A DNA stretch of 64,000 nt from Mesorhizobium sp. ZC-5 (GCF_025753855.1 NZ_JAOWPT010000013.1:62001-126000), one strand, 5' to 3'. Shown: positions 24,929-34,726, counted from the first letter of the stretch. Notes: a model not told the origin generated them from the sequence alone. Numbers and translations are program-made.

Positions 24929-25049
24929 GGCATGCAGATCGCGCCGCTTGCGATGAATTGTCGAAACCTTGAATGGAAGCCCTGAGCCCCACGGCTTCCC
25001 TTCGTGCGTCCCTGGCCAAGCCGGGCGCCACAACCGGGCAAAGCGAAAA

Positions 25050-25508
25050 ATGATGAAACTGATGACGGCGGCCGACGCTGCGGCCAACACGAATGAAATC
25101 GCCATGGATGCGCAGGACGGCTTCATCCGTATCGGCGAAATGGCCAAGCGGCATGATGTGACGCTGCGCACCTTGCGCTTCTACGAAGACAAAGGCCTGC
25201 TCAATCCGAAGCGCGAAGGCGCGACGCGGCTCTATTCGCGCCGTGACAACGCCCGCCTGAAACTCATCCTGCTCGGTCGTAAGGTCGGCTTCTCGCTGCG
25301 CGAAGTGAAGCAGATGATCGATCTCTATGATCCGTCGGGCACCAACACCAAGCAGCTCAAGCTGGCTCTCGACAAGTCCGAAAAACAGCTCGGCCGCCTG
25401 CAGAAGCAGCGCCAGGCCATCGACGAGGCAATCGGCGAACTGACCGAAGCCATGTCGGTCGTGCGCCACATGCTCGCCGAGCGCCAGAAGGTCAGCGCCT
25501 CGGCCTGA
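25050..25508 (+). CDS. MerR-family regulator, LiuR/GnyR-like
   Basis: ATG 25050 (152 residues) is chosen because the HTH begins soon after; an upstream TTG frame adds unlikely sequence. The winged helix is IRIGEMAKRHDVTLRTLRFY, EDKGLLNPKREGATRLYSRR (about 27-66). The next helices and the long dimerisation helix (LKLALDKSEKQLGRLQKQRQ) follow. There is no cysteine-rich metal-binding end, unlike metal-sensing MerR proteins. This type controls acyl-CoA and branched-chain catabolism. It lies just before the beta-oxidation genes, and motif copies lie before itself, before that cluster and before the nitronate monooxygenase gene. An intrinsic terminator follows. Confidence 0.82.
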   Translation: MMKLMTAADAAANTNEIAMDAQDGFIRIGEMAKRHDVTLRTLRFYEDKGLLNPKREGATRLYSRRDNARLKLILLGRKVGFSLREVKQMIDLYDPSGTNTKQLKLALDKSEKQLGRLQKQRQAIDEAIGELTEAMSVVRHMLAERQKVSASA

Positions 25509-25540
25509 CGGCAGGCCTGTTACGACCTTCCTCGAATTGA

Positions 25541-25566
25541 ACGCCGCGCTTTGCGCGGCGTTTTGT
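25541..25566 (+). terminator. intrinsic terminator after merR
   Basis: CGCCGCGC at 25542-25549 and GCGCGGCG at 25553-25560 form a perfect 8-bp stem (9 with the flanking A/T) around a TTT loop, followed by TTTTGTTGTT. It lies 33 bp after the MerR stop, so the regulator and the acyl-CoA dehydrogenase gene are separate transcripts. Confidence 0.85.
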
Positions 25567-25624
25567 TGTTGGGGAGCTGAAACGGCCAGCCGATTCCCGC
25601 AGGAAAATTTGCGCTCACCAGAAA

Positions 25625-25646
25625 TTGACGTTTACGCAAACGTCAA
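25625..25646. promoter_or_regulatory. LiuR-type operator of the beta-oxidation cluster
   Basis: TTGACGTTT-ACGC-AAACGTCAA has perfect 9-bp arms around a 4-bp centre and is the best copy of the motif in the window. It lies 82-103 bp before the acyl-CoA dehydrogenase start and after the merR terminator, in the only space for that gene's promoter. The left TTGACG could also serve as a -35 element, so binding would act directly on the promoter. Confidence 0.7.
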
Positions 25647-25727
25647 TATTTGCTACATGCATATCAACGGTGGCCTCATGCCTTCGAAAAGGCGTGCGGG
25701 CCGACAATGCATGTTGGAGGATGACGC

Positions 25728-27524
25728 ATGCCGATCTACAGGGCGCCGGTCCAGGATACGCTTTTTGTTCTGAACGATGTGCTGGGTTACGAGCGCTATT
25801 CGAATCTCCCCGGCTTTTCCGACGCGACACCCGATATTCTCGAAGCGATTCTCGCCGAAGGCGCCAAGCTGGCCGAAAACGTCATGCAGCCGACCAACCG
25901 TGTCGGCGACATGGAAGGCTGCTTGCGCCATGACGACGGCTCGGTGACGACGCCGAAGGGTTTCAAGGATGCCTACGACCAGTACCGCGAAGGCGGCTGG
26001 ATGGGCCTCGCCGCTCCCACTGAGTTCGGCGGGCAGGGACTCCCCTACACCGTGCATTCGGCGGTCGGCGAATACATGTCCTCGGCCAACATGGCGCTGA
26101 TGATGTATCCGGGTCTCACCCAGGGCGCCATCGCCGCGATCCTGACGCACGGCTCGGAAGAGCAGAAACAGAAATACCTGCCGAAGATGGTCGAGGGTGT
26201 CTGGACCGGCACCATGAACCTGACCGAGCCGCATTGCGGCACCGATCTCGGCCTGCTGCGTTCCAAGGCGGTGCCGAATGGTGATGGCAGCTACAAGATC
26301 TCCGGTCAGAAGATTTTCATCTCGGCCGGCGAGCACGACATGGCCGAAAACATCATCCATCTGGTGCTGGCCCGCATCGAGGGTGCGCCGGAAGGCGTCA
26401 AGGGCATCTCGCTGTTCATCGTGCCGAAGTTCAAGCTGAACGGCAGCGATGAACTGGGCGACCGCAACGCGGTCTCCTGCGGCTCGATCGAGGAGAAGAT
26501 GGGCATCCACGGCAATTCGACCTGCGTCATGAATTATGACGAGGCCGAGGGCTATCTCATCGGCGAGGCCAATGGCGGCCTGAAGGCGATGTTCGTGATG
26601 ATGAACGAGGCGCGCCTAGGCGTCGGCCTGCAGGGCCTTGCGGTGTCGGAGGTCGCTTACCAGAACGCCGTCAGCTACGCCAAGGAACGCATCCAGGGCC
26701 GTTCGCTGTCCGGCCCGAAGGCGCCGGACAAGAAGGCTGACCCGATCATCGTCCATCCCGACATCCGCCGCGCACTGATGACCATGCGGTCGTTCAACGA
26801 GGCCGGCCGCGCGCTGATCCTGTGGACGGCGATCAAGTCCGACGTTGCCCACCGCTCGGGCGACGAGAAGGAAAGCCAGGCGGCCGACGACTTGCTCGGA
26901 CTGATGACGCCGATCATCAAGGGCGTGCTGACCGACAAGGGTTTCGACCATGCGGTGATGGCGCAGCAGGTGTTCGGCGGCCATGGCTATATCGAAGAGC
27001 ACGGCATGAGCCAGTTCGTGCGCGATGCCCGCATCGCCATGATCTATGAAGGCGCCAACGGCATCCAGGCACTCGACCTCGTCGGCCGCAAGCTGGGCTT
27101 GAACGGCGGCCGCGCCGTGCAGGCCTTCTTCAAGGAAGTCGGCGAGTTCTGCGAGGAAAACCGTTCGGACGAGAATATGGCGCCCTATACCAAGGCGCTG
27201 AAGAAGGGCCTCAACGATTTGCAGGCGGCCACCATGTGGCTGATGCAGAACGCGATGGCGAAGCCCGACAATGCGGGCGCGGCCTCGACCGACTATCTGC
27301 ATCTCTTCGGCCTTGTCGCGCTGGGCTACATGTGGGCGCAGATGGCGAAGAGCGCGCAAGGCAAGCTGGCCGAGGGCGCCAACGGAGAATCGTCGTTCTA
27401 TGAAACCAAGCTGGTCACCGGCCGCTATTTCATGGAGCGTGTCATGCCGGAGACCGCGGCGCATCTCGCCCGCATCTCGACCGGCGCCGACACGCTGATG
27501 GCGCTGCCGGCGGAGGCGTTTTGA
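25728..27524 (+). CDS. acyl-CoA dehydrogenase with C-terminal extension (DmdC/FadE-like)
   Basis: A 598-residue flavoenzyme preceded by GGAGG. It is longer than classical acyl-CoA dehydrogenases and has the extra C-terminal helical domain of the group that includes DmdC. Markers are [18 protein letters not shown] near 84-101, [18 protein letters not shown] near 161-178, and [15 protein letters not shown] near 436, which puts a glutamate in the position of the catalytic base of medium-chain enzymes. Likely reaction: FAD-dependent alpha,beta-dehydrogenation of an acyl-CoA, first step of beta-oxidation. It leads the cluster behind the MerR operator. DmdC-type substrate choice cannot be decided from sequence. 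Confidence 0.88.
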   Translation: MPIYRAPVQDTLFVLNDVLGYERYSNLPGFSDATPDILEAILAEGAKLAENVMQPTNRVGDMEGCLRHDDGSVTTPKGFKDAYDQYREGGWMGLAAPTEFGGQGLPYTVHSAVGEYMSSANMALMMYPGLTQGAIAAILTHGSEEQKQKYLPKMVEGVWTGTMNLTEPHCGTDLGLLRSKAVPNGDGSYKISGQKIFISAGEHDMAENIIHLVLARIEGAPEGVKGISLFIVPKFKLNGSDELGDRNAVSCGSIEEKMGIHGNSTCVMNYDEAEGYLIGEANGGLKAMFVMMNEARLGVGLQGLAVSEVAYQNAVSYAKERIQGRSLSGPKAPDKKADPIIVHPDIRRALMTMRSFNEAGRALILWTAIKSDVAHRSGDEKESQAADDLLGLMTPIIKGVLTDKGFDHAVMAQQVFGGHGYIEEHGMSQFVRDARIAMIYEGANGIQALDLVGRKLGLNGGRAVQAFFKEVGEFCEENRSDENMAPYTKALKKGLNDLQAATMWLMQNAMAKPDNAGAASTDYLHLFGLVALGYMWAQMAKSAQGKLAEGANGESSFYETKLVTGRYFMERVMPETAAHLARISTGADTLMALPAEAF

Positions 27525-27565
27525 GCAGGATTGGCAGATAGCTGACGAGGATCGATAGGTGCCCT

Positions 27566-27732
27566 ACGTTGCCCCCCTCTGTCCTGCCGGACATCTCCCC
27601 CACAAGGGGGGAGATTGGCTGTCATGTTCGCTCCCGCCAGACTTCAACGGTGCAAGATGTGCGCCAGGAATGCGGCCGGCCAATCTCCCCACCTGTGGGG
27701 GAGATGTCCGGCAGGACAGAGGGGGGCAACGT
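27566..27732. repeat. long intergenic palindrome between two acyl-CoA dehydrogenase genes
   Basis: The outer arms are perfect over 39 bp: 27566-27604 starts ACGTTGCCCCCCTCTGTCCT, and its exact complement ends at 27732. Imperfect pairing continues inward (GGGGAGATTGGC near 27608-27619 against GCCAATCTCCCC near 27678-27689). The centre is about 58 bp. It looks like a dispersed Rhizobiales repeat, unrelated in sequence to the one in the ligase gene. It fills nearly the whole 243-bp gap and should form a very stable RNA hairpin in any read-through transcript. Confidence 0.9.
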
Positions 27733-27767
27733 GAAGCGCTGACCTCTGGAACGAGAGGTTTCTGAGC

Positions 27768-28940
27768 ATGGCAACCAATCCCGCCGACATACTCGAACTC
27801 CCCAAACCCGTATGGGCGGCCGACGAAGTCACCATGCTCTACGACATGGCGTCGCGTTTCCTGTCGGAAGAAATCGCGCCGCATTACGACACCTACGAGA
27901 AGAACGAGATCGTCGAACGCTCCGCCTGGGAAAAGGCTGGCGCGGCCGGCCTGCTCTGCGCCTCGATGCCGGAAGAATATGGCGGCGCCGGCGGCACCTA
28001 TGCGCATGAGAGTGCAATTGCCGAGGCGATCGGCCATGTCGGCGTCGACGGTTTCGGCATCGCCCTGCACAATTCCATCGTCGCGCCCTACATCCTTCAC
28101 TACGGCTCCGAGGAGCAGAAGAAGAAGTGGCTGCCCAGGATGGCAAGCGGCGAACTGATCGGCGCCATCGCGATGACCGAACCCGGCGCCGGCTCCGACC
28201 TGCAGGGCGTCAAGACCCGCGCCGAGAAGGACGGCAACCACTACCGCATCAACGGTTCGAAGACCTTCATCACCAATGGCCAGAACGCCAATCTGATCAT
28301 CGTGGTGGCCAAGACCGATCCGACCAAGGGCGCCAAGGGCACCTCGCTGATCGTTATCGAGACCGACGAGGTCGAGGGCTTCGAGCGCGGCCGCAACCTC
28401 GACAAGATCGGCCTCAAGGCCAACGACACCTCGGAACTGTTCTTCAACGACGTGCGCGTGCCAACCGCCAACTTGCTCGGCCACGAGGAAGGCCAGGGTT
28501 TCGTCCAGCTGATGCAGCAACTGCCGCAGGAGCGCCTTCTGATCGCCGGCCAGGCCATCGGCATGATCGAGCGGGCGCTTGCTGTCACCGTGGACTACGT
28601 CAAGGAGCGCAAGGCGTTCGGCAAGGCCGTGGTCGAGTTCCAGAATACTCAGTTCAAGCTGGCCGAGCTGAAGACCGAGGCCACCATCGGCCGCGTGTTC
28701 TACAATGATTGCGTCAAGCGCCACCTGAATGGCGGGCTCGACCCGGTCACCGCGTCGATGGCGAAATACTGGCTGACCGACCTGCAGTGCAAGATCGTCG
28801 ACGAATGCCTTCAATTGCACGGCGGCTATGGCTACATGAATGAATATCCGATCGCCCGCATGTACCGCGACGCCCGCGTCCAGCGCATCTATGGTGGCAC
28901 CAACGAGATCATGAAGGTGCTGATCGCGCGCTCTCTCTGA
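27768..28940 (+). CDS. acyl-CoA dehydrogenase, 390 residues
   Basis: A normal-length acyl-CoA dehydrogenase: N-terminal helical domain, IGAIAMTEPGAGSDLQGVKT near 128-147, ITNGQNANLIIVVAKT, a C-terminal LQLHGGYGYMNEYPIAR, and RIYGGTNEIMK. At the position of the medium-chain catalytic glutamate it has Gly (YGGT). A glutamate occurs instead in LPQERLLIAG near 250, the position used by isovaleryl- and long-chain enzymes. It is thus probably a different chain-length or branched-chain enzyme from its upstream neighbour. It is separated from that neighbour by the palindromic repeat and lies 30 bp before the thiolase gene. Confidence 0.9.
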   Translation: MATNPADILELPKPVWAADEVTMLYDMASRFLSEEIAPHYDTYEKNEIVERSAWEKAGAAGLLCASMPEEYGGAGGTYAHESAIAEAIGHVGVDGFGIALHNSIVAPYILHYGSEEQKKKWLPRMASGELIGAIAMTEPGAGSDLQGVKTRAEKDGNHYRINGSKTFITNGQNANLIIVVAKTDPTKGAKGTSLIVIETDEVEGFERGRNLDKIGLKANDTSELFFNDVRVPTANLLGHEEGQGFVQLMQQLPQERLLIAGQAIGMIERALAVTVDYVKERKAFGKAVVEFQNTQFKLAELKTEATIGRVFYNDCVKRHLNGGLDPVTASMAKYWLTDLQCKIVDECLQLHGGYGYMNEYPIARMYRDARVQRIYGGTNEIMKVLIARSL

Positions 28941-28970
28941 GCCGCCGCACCGGAACCAAGGAGCAGAAAA

Positions 28971-30179
28971 ATGGCTGACGTATTTGTCTATGACGCCGTG
29001 CGCACGCCGCGCGGACGCGGCAAGAAGGACGGTTCGCTGCACGAAGTGCCGGCGGTGCGTCTCGGCGCCAAGGTACTGGAAGCGGTGCGCGACCGCAACG
29101 GTCTCGACACGGGAACCGTCGACGACATCATCTTCGGTTGCGTCGACCCGGTCGGCGAGGCCGGTTCGGTGATCCCGCGCTCGGCAGCCTTCGAGGCCGG
29201 TTACGACAACAAAGCTCCGGGCATGCAGATCTCGCGCTTCTGCGCCTCGGGTCTCGACGCCATCAATTTCGGCGCCGCCAAGATCGCTCAAGGGGCGGAC
29301 GAGATCGTGATTGCCGGCGGCGTCGAATCGATGTCGCGCGTCGGCATGGGCATGTCGGGTGGCGCCTGGTTCATGGACCCGTCGGTCGGCCTGCCGGGCT
29401 ATTTCGTGCCGCAGGGCGTCTCCGCCGACCTGATCGCCACGAAATACGGTTTTTCGCGCGACGACGTCGATGCGTACGCCGTAGAGAGCCAGAAGCGCGC
29501 CGCAAAAGCCTGGGAAAAGGGGTACTTCAAGAACTCGGTCATCCCGGTGAAGGACCAGAACGGCCTGATCATCCTCGATCATGACGAGCACATGCGGCCG
29601 ACCACCGACATGCAGGCGCTGGCGTCGCTCAATCCGTCCTTCACCATGCCGGGCGAGATGGGCGGCTTCTCCGCCGTCGCCATCCAGCGGCATCCGGAAG
29701 TGGAGGAGATCAACTACGTGCATCATGCCGGCAATTCGTCCGGCATCGTCGATGGCGCCGCTGCCGTGCTGCTCGGCTCCAAGAAGGCAGGCAAGACGCT
29801 CGATGCCAAGCCGCGCGCGCGCATCCGCGCCTTCTCCAACATCGGCTCGGAGCCGGCGATCATGCTGACCGGTCCGGTCGACGTGACCGAGAAGCTCCTG
29901 AAGCGCGCCAAGATGAAGCTCGAGGACATCGACCTGTTCGAGCTCAACGAGGCCTTCGCTTCCGTCGTGCTGCGCTATATGCAGGCGTTCGACATTCCGC
30001 ACGACAAGATCAACGTCAACGGCGGGGCGATTGCCATGGGCCATCCGCTGGGCGCCACCGGCGCGATGATCTTTGGCACCGTGCTCGACGAACTGGAGCG
30101 GCGTGACCTCAACACCGCGCTGGTGACACTCTGCATCGGCGCCGGCATGGGGACCGCGACCATCATCGAGCGCGTCTGA
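28971..30179 (+). CDS. acetyl-CoA C-acyltransferase (thiolase)
   Basis: A 402-residue thiolase with an AAGGAG-type ribosome site. The acylated cysteine is in [18 protein letters not shown] near residue 92, the histidine in [16 protein letters not shown] near 357, and the second cysteine in [13 protein letters not shown] at the end. It catalyses the last beta-oxidation step, thiolysis of 3-ketoacyl-CoA. It follows the acyl-CoA dehydrogenase and precedes YciI and the FadJ-type enzyme on one strand with short gaps, so one operon is likely. FadA-like by context; acetyl-CoA acetyltransferase activity in PHB synthesis is less likely here. Confidence 0.92.
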   Translation: MADVFVYDAVRTPRGRGKKDGSLHEVPAVRLGAKVLEAVRDRNGLDTGTVDDIIFGCVDPVGEAGSVIPRSAAFEAGYDNKAPGMQISRFCASGLDAINFGAAKIAQGADEIVIAGGVESMSRVGMGMSGGAWFMDPSVGLPGYFVPQGVSADLIATKYGFSRDDVDAYAVESQKRAAKAWEKGYFKNSVIPVKDQNGLIILDHDEHMRPTTDMQALASLNPSFTMPGEMGGFSAVAIQRHPEVEEINYVHHAGNSSGIVDGAAAVLLGSKKAGKTLDAKPRARIRAFSNIGSEPAIMLTGPVDVTEKLLKRAKMKLEDIDLFELNEAFASVVLRYMQAFDIPHDKINVNGGAIAMGHPLGATGAMIFGTVLDELERRDLNTALVTLCIGAGMGTATIIERV

Positions 30180-30184
30180 AAACG

Positions 30185-30562
30185 ATGAGCGACGGCCGCC
30201 AGCCCTTCATGCTCATCCTGACCCTGCGGGAGGATCTGCGCGATCCCGCCAGGTGGACGGATGCCGAGCGGCAGGCGGTCGGCGCGCATTTCGAGATGCT
30301 GCAGCGCGAGGCGGCGGCCGGCAACATGCTGCTGGCAGGCCGCTCGGACGAATACCAGGCGGACGGCCACATGCATCCGGACGTGATGGGCATTGGCATC
30401 TTCCTCGCCAATTCGCGCGAGGAAGCTGAAAAATTCATCGCCGCCGATCCGGCGGTCGTCGCCGGCGTGATGAGCGTGCGGCTGCACAAATTCAACCTTG
30501 CCGTTCACGCGGATGCCGCGACTTGGACAGCACTTTCCGAACAGGACGGGAGTTCCCGATGA
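30185..30562 (+). CDS. YciI family protein
   Basis: A 125-residue small protein starting 5 bp after the thiolase stop. The YciI fold is indicated by [11 protein letters not shown] at the start, the [20 protein letters not shown] segment, and [20 protein letters not shown] near 78-97. YciI proteins resemble muconolactone isomerase-like ferredoxin-fold enzymes, but most have no known reaction. The stop overlaps the next start by 4 bp (ATGA), so it is coupled to the FadJ-type enzyme and may help in acyl-CoA turnover. Confidence 0.8.
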   Translation: MSDGRQPFMLILTLREDLRDPARWTDAERQAVGAHFEMLQREAAAGNMLLAGRSDEYQADGHMHPDVMGIGIFLANSREEAEKFIAADPAVVAGVMSVRLHKFNLAVHADAATWTALSEQDGSSR

Positions 30563-32778
30563 GCTACAAGAATTTCACCCTCGACGTCGACGCCGACGGC
30601 ATTGCGCTCGTCACCTGGGACATGCCGGAAAAATCGATGAACGTTTTCAACGAGAGCGTCATCGAGGAGCTTGACCAGATCGTCGGCAAGGTCGCTTCGG
30701 ACCCCGCCATCAAGGGCGCCGTCATCACATCGGGCAAGGAGACGTTTTCGGGCGGCGCCGACCTCACCATGATGCGCCGCATGCTCGACCTGTTCGAGGC
30801 GGAGAAAGCAAAGGACGGCCAGAAGGCGGTGAAATTCCTGTTCGACAATGTCGGCCGCATGACCGGGCTGTTCCGCAAGCTGGAGACATCGGGCAAGCCG
30901 TGGGTTTCGGCGATCAACGGCACCTGCATGGGCGGCGCCTTCGAAATGTCATTGGCGTGCCATGGCCGTGTCGCGGCCGACAGCGAAAAGGTGAAGATGG
31001 GCCTGCCGGAAGTAAAGGTCGGCATCTTCCCAGGCGCCGGCGGCACCCAGCGCGTGCCGCGCCTGGCGCAGCCGCAGGAATCGCTGCAGATGCTGACCTC
31101 CGGCCAGAGCCTGACGCCGCAGAAGGCCAAGGCCATGGGCCTGATCCACGAGATCGCCGAGCCGGCGAAGCTGGTCGAGACCGCCAAGGCGATGATCAGG
31201 AACGGCCTCAAGCCTGTGCAGCCTTGGGATGAGAAGGGCTTCAAACTGCCCGGCGGCCCGATCTACTCGGCCGCGGGCGCCAATCTGTGGCCGCCGGCAA
31301 TCGCCATCCTGCGCCGCGAGACCTCCGGCAACTACCCGGCTGCCAGCGCCATCCTGAAATGCGTCTATGAAGGCTTGCTGGTGCCGTTCGACACCGGGCT
31401 TCGCATCGAGCAGCGCTACTTCACCGAAATCCTGCAGACGAAGCAAGCAGCGGCGATGATCCGCTCGCTGTTCGTGTCGCTGCAGGAACTGAACAAGGGC
31501 GCGCGCCGTCCGGCCGGTGTGCTCGACAGCAAGTTCAAGAAGATCGGCGTGCTCGGCGCCGGCTTCATGGGTGCCGGCATCGCCTATGTGACGGCCAAGG
31601 CCGGCATCCCGGTGGTGCTGCTCGACCGCGACCAGGAATCGGCCGACAAGGGCAAGGCGCATTCGGACAATTTGATCTCGGAGCAGGTCAAGAAGGGCCG
31701 CGCCAAGCCGGAGGAGAAGGAGAAGCTTCTGTCGCTGATCACGCCGACCGCAGACTATGCGGCGCTCGATGGCTGCGACCTGGTCATCGAGGCGGTGTTC
31801 GAGGATTCCGAGGTCAAGAAGGTGGCGACCGAGAAGGCGGAAGCCGTGCTGAAGTCGTCGGCGACGTTCGCCTCCAACACCTCGACCATTCCGATCACAG
31901 GCCTGGCGAAGAACTCGGCGCGGCCGAAGAATTTCATCGGCATCCACTTCTTCTCGCCGGTGGACAGGATGATGCTGGTCGAGATCATTCTGGGCAAGAA
32001 GACTGGCGACAAGGCGCTTGCCGTCGCAATCGACTATGTCCGGGCCATCAAGAAGACGCCGATCGTCGTCAACGACACGCGCGGCTTCTACGTCAACCGC
32101 TGCGTGCTGCGCTATATGGCGGAAGCCTTCCAGATGCTGATCGAGGGCGTGCCGGCGGCGATGATCGAGAACGCCGCCAAGATGGCCGGCATGCCGGTCG
32201 GCCCACTGGCGCTGACCGACGAGACGGCGATCGACCTTGCCCAGAAGATCATGAAGCAGACCATCAGGGATCTCGGCGACAAGGCGGTTGACAAGGAGCA
32301 GTTTGCGCTGATCAACACGCTGGTCGACAAGCACGATCGCCGCGGCCGCAAGAACGGCAAGGGTTTTTACGATTATCCGGCGAAGCCCGCCAAGAAGCAT
32401 CTGTGGGCGGGCCTGAAGGATCTCTACAAGCAGCAGGATCCCGACAGGGTCGACGTCAACGAACTGAAGCAGCGCTTCCTCGCAACCATCGCGCTGGAAG
32501 CGGCGCGCGTCATGGAAGAGGGCATCGTCACCGACCCGCGCGAGGCCGACGTCGGCTCGATCCTCGCCTTCGGCTTCGCGCCCTATACGGGCGGCACGCT
32601 GTCCTACATCGACGGCATCGGCGCCAAGGCCTTCGTCAAGATCGCCAAGGGCCTGCAGAAGAAATACGGCAGCCAGTTCAAGGCACCGAAGCTGCTCGTC
32701 GACCTGGCCGACAAGGGCGAGACGTTCTACGAGCGTTTCGATCCTTATGCGAAGCAAGAGGCGAAGAAGGCGGCGTAA
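30559..32778 (+). CDS. bifunctional enoyl-CoA hydratase / 3-hydroxyacyl-CoA dehydrogenase
   Basis: ATG 30559 (739 residues) overlaps the YciI stop; an upstream frame start at 30523 lies inside the YciI gene. The N-terminal crotonase domain has the oxyanion motifs [12 protein letters not shown] (about 65) and [20 protein letters not shown], then [20 protein letters not shown]. From about 328 comes the NAD-binding domain ([20 protein letters not shown]), then [18 protein letters not shown] and two C-terminal 3HCDH domains. It performs hydration and oxidation of enoyl-CoA, like FadJ/FadB alpha subunits. With the thiolase it forms a complete beta-oxidation module. Confidence 0.92.
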   Translation: MSYKNFTLDVDADGIALVTWDMPEKSMNVFNESVIEELDQIVGKVASDPAIKGAVITSGKETFSGGADLTMMRRMLDLFEAEKAKDGQKAVKFLFDNVGRMTGLFRKLETSGKPWVSAINGTCMGGAFEMSLACHGRVAADSEKVKMGLPEVKVGIFPGAGGTQRVPRLAQPQESLQMLTSGQSLTPQKAKAMGLIHEIAEPAKLVETAKAMIRNGLKPVQPWDEKGFKLPGGPIYSAAGANLWPPAIAILRRETSGNYPAASAILKCVYEGLLVPFDTGLRIEQRYFTEILQTKQAAAMIRSLFVSLQELNKGARRPAGVLDSKFKKIGVLGAGFMGAGIAYVTAKAGIPVVLLDRDQESADKGKAHSDNLISEQVKKGRAKPEEKEKLLSLITPTADYAALDGCDLVIEAVFEDSEVKKVATEKAEAVLKSSATFASNTSTIPITGLAKNSARPKNFIGIHFFSPVDRMMLVEIILGKKTGDKALAVAIDYVRAIKKTPIVVNDTRGFYVNRCVLRYMAEAFQMLIEGVPAAMIENAAKMAGMPVGPLALTDETAIDLAQKIMKQTIRDLGDKAVDKEQFALINTLVDKHDRRGRKNGKGFYDYPAKPAKKHLWAGLKDLYKQQDPDRVDVNELKQRFLATIALEAARVMEEGIVTDPREADVGSILAFGFAPYTGGTLSYIDGIGAKAFVKIAKGLQKKYGSQFKAPKLLVDLADKGETFYERFDPYAKQEAKKAA

Positions 32779-32792
32779 CCAGGATGAGTTTT

Positions 32793-32933
32793 CCTCTCCC
32801 CGTCTGCGGGGAGAGGATGCCGCCCGGCGACAGGCTCAGGAGGCAAGTGAGGGGCGGGCATACGCGCTGGAGATGTTCGCGCTGCCCTCATCCGGTCCTT
32901 CCGACCACCTTCTCCCCGTGAACGGGGAGAAGG
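32793..32933. repeat. intergenic double-hairpin repeat
   Basis: CCTCTCCCC-GTCTGC-GGGGAGAGG at 32793-32816 and CCTTCTCCCC-GTGAAC-GGGGAGAAGG at 32908-32933 are two perfect hairpins about 90 bp apart with related arms. They fill the space between the FadJ-type gene and the thioesterase gene. The arrangement resembles dispersed rhizobial intergenic repeats and could terminate or stabilise the operon mRNA; no T-run follows either stem. Confidence 0.8.
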
Positions 32934-32949
32934 AAGAACGGAGTTTCCC

Positions 32950-33492
32950 ATGTATGTCTGGGCACGCCTCGCCAGGATGGCGCTCACCGCGAAACGCCGC
33001 GGCCGCTACCGTATGGGCGAAGAGAGCCGGCTGACCTTCCGCTGCCTGCCGACCGATATCGATACCAACCTGCACCTCAACAATGCGCGCTACATGATGC
33101 TGGCCGATGTCGGCCGCATCGACATCTTCATGCGCGCCGGGCTGCTTGGCCTCGCCCGCCAGAACGGCTGGGCGCCGATGATGGGCGGGCTGCAGGCGGT
33201 CTATGTCCGCGAGATCAGGCTGTGGAAGAAATTCGAGGTCGTCTCCACCGTCGAGACCTGGGAGGATACCCAGGTCATCGGCCGCCACCGTTTCGTGCTC
33301 GAGGACGGCCGGACCGCGGCGCTGGTGATGACCACCGCAGGTATCTACGACTTCGGCAACCGCAGTTTCATGCAGATCGACGAGGTGATCGGCAGGCTCG
33401 GTCACAGGATCACGCCGCGCCCGCCGACCGAGGCGGAAAAGATCTTCATGGCCTCGCATGGCAGATTGCGCGAATTGGCGAAGCAGGGCTGA
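32950..33492 (+). CDS. thioesterase family (hotdog) protein
   Basis: A 180-residue protein of the 4-hydroxybenzoyl-CoA thioesterase-like group. The diagnostic segment PTDIDTNLHLNNARYMMLAD near 34-53 contains the conserved Asp and Asn-rich helix start of hotdog thioesterases. FEVVSTVETWEDTQVIGRHR continues the fold. It likely cleaves acyl-CoA thioesters made or degraded by the neighbouring beta-oxidation enzymes. It lies on the same strand just after the double-hairpin repeat, so it may be co-transcribed at a reduced level. Confidence 0.82.
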   Translation: MYVWARLARMALTAKRRGRYRMGEESRLTFRCLPTDIDTNLHLNNARYMMLADVGRIDIFMRAGLLGLARQNGWAPMMGGLQAVYVREIRLWKKFEVVSTVETWEDTQVIGRHRFVLEDGRTAALVMTTAGIYDFGNRSFMQIDEVIGRLGHRITPRPPTEAEKIFMASHGRLRELAKQG

Positions 33493-33584
33493 ATGGTGGC
33501 TGCGGTGCGGTATGGTGCCAAGATCGTCTTGATCCCATTCAGCGACTGCTTTGCCTTGCGCGGGTATTGCAAGTGAGGACGACA

Positions 33585-33950
33585 ATGACATTGGAAGAGA
33601 CTGTCGATCTCTATTGCTCGGCGTGGTCGGAACCTGACCGGGAAAAACGGTTGGCTGTCCTGCGGGAGGTTTTGACGCCTGAGGCGACCTATGTCGATCC
33701 GCGAACAGATGTGGAGGGTCATGAGGCACTTGCCGCTCATATCGAACAGGTATTGGCGACCAGGCCTGGAGCGCGGATTGCTCGCACCAGCGTGGTTGAC
33801 GTGCACCACGATCGGGCCAGGTTTGCCTGGCACCTTGTCCAGAGCGACGGGACGACACTACCCGGGATCGACATCGTCGAAATCGATCTCGCGAGCGGCA
33901 AGCTCAGATCGATCCTTGGCTTCTTCGGCCCATTGGTGGAACTGGGCTAG
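33585..33950 (+). CDS. SnoaL-like/NTF2-fold protein
   Basis: ATG 33585 gives 121 residues; a longer overlapping frame from 33222 is a shadow of the thioesterase gene. The start LEETVDLYCSAWSEPDREKR and the segment LTPEATYVDPRTDVEGHEAL near 29-48 are typical of SnoaL-like small NTF2-fold proteins, which act as isomerases, hydrolases or binding proteins. No catalytic set can be assigned. It stands 92 bp after the thioesterase gene. Confidence 0.75.
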   Translation: MTLEETVDLYCSAWSEPDREKRLAVLREVLTPEATYVDPRTDVEGHEALAAHIEQVLATRPGARIARTSVVDVHHDRARFAWHLVQSDGTTLPGIDIVEIDLASGKLRSILGFFGPLVELG

Positions 33951-34068
33951 GATGTGTCGATATTCAGGTGCAGGCCTGCAATCCGCGCCTTTCTTTCTGG
34001 ACAAGTCATGTTGGCCGCGTTAGATAGTTAAAAAGGTATTTTTTCCTGTTTTCAGGGGGAGCACAGCC

Positions 34069-34719
34069 ATGCTCTCGCATGAGCGCGTTTGGGCTGCGAT
34101 CGACGCCTTGGCCGAACGTTATTCGCTGTCGGCATCTGGGCTCGCCAAGCGTGCCGGGCTCGATTCGACGGCCTTCAACAAGTCGAAGCGGCTGTCGTCG
34201 GACGGCCGTCCGCGCTGGCCGTCGACCGAGTCGCTCGCCAAGATCATCGAGGCGACGGGTGCATCGCTCGACGAATTCCTCGGTCTTGTCGAAGGCAAGC
34301 CCCAGCAGCCCTCGGGCGCATTGCCGCGCCAGGGCCAGTCGGTTCCCCTTTTGGGTTTCGCGCAGGCCGGCGCCGGCGGCTTCTTCGAGGATGGCGGCTT
34401 TCCGGTCGGGCAGGGTTTCGACATCGTCGAGCCGCCACTGCGGTCGGGTGACAATTCCTATGCGCTGAAAGTCCAGGGCGATTCCATGCTGCCGCTCTAC
34501 CGCGACGGCGACGTGCTGATCGTCGAGCCGGGAGCCACCGTGCACAAGGGCGACAGGGTTGTCGTCAAGACGCTCGGCGGCGAGGTGATGGCCAAGATAT
34601 TGGCGCGGCGGTCGCCGAAAGCGATCGAACTTCTGTCGCTCAACCCCGATCATCCGAACCGTGAAATCCCGGTTCCCGAGGTGGAGTGGGTTGCGCGCAT
34701 CGTCTGGGCGAGCCAGTAG
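34069..34719 (+). CDS. LexA-like HTH regulator with S24 peptidase domain
   Basis: A 216-residue protein: an N-terminal helix-turn-helix (SASGLAKRAGLDSTAFNKSK, 21-40) and a C-terminal S24 autopeptidase. The catalytic serine is Ser139 in VQGDSMLPLYRDGD and the lysine is Lys167 in VVVKTLGGEV. An Ala100-Gly101 bond in GFAQAGAGG fits the LexA/CI cleavage site. It can therefore be a repressor inactivated by RecA-stimulated self-cleavage. It is not LexA itself by HTH type and is closer to prophage-like or stress regulators. It lies 7 bp before a secreted nuclease-like gene. It is not near any phage structural gene. Confidence 0.85.
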   Translation: MLSHERVWAAIDALAERYSLSASGLAKRAGLDSTAFNKSKRLSSDGRPRWPSTESLAKIIEATGASLDEFLGLVEGKPQQPSGALPRQGQSVPLLGFAQAGAGGFFEDGGFPVGQGFDIVEPPLRSGDNSYALKVQGDSMLPLYRDGDVLIVEPGATVHKGDRVVVKTLGGEVMAKILARRSPKAIELLSLNPDHPNREIPVPEVEWVARIVWASQ

Positions 34720-34726
34720 GCCAGGC

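Larger units (their letters stand above)
24605..25049. other. divergent promoter region podJ / merR
   Basis: These 445 bases hold the start-side regions of podJ (leftward) and the MerR gene (rightward). No gene is supported. The stretch 24790-24860 is AT-rich and contains a CtrA-like motif. A LiuR-type motif lies at 24908-24928 in front of the MerR gene. Both are listed separately. Confidence 0.5.

Noticed and set aside
27564-30044. 826-residue frame on the minus strand across the acyl-CoA dehydrogenase and thiolase genes
   Set aside because: It is antisense to two strongly conserved enzyme genes and crosses the palindromic repeat; no domain is visible.
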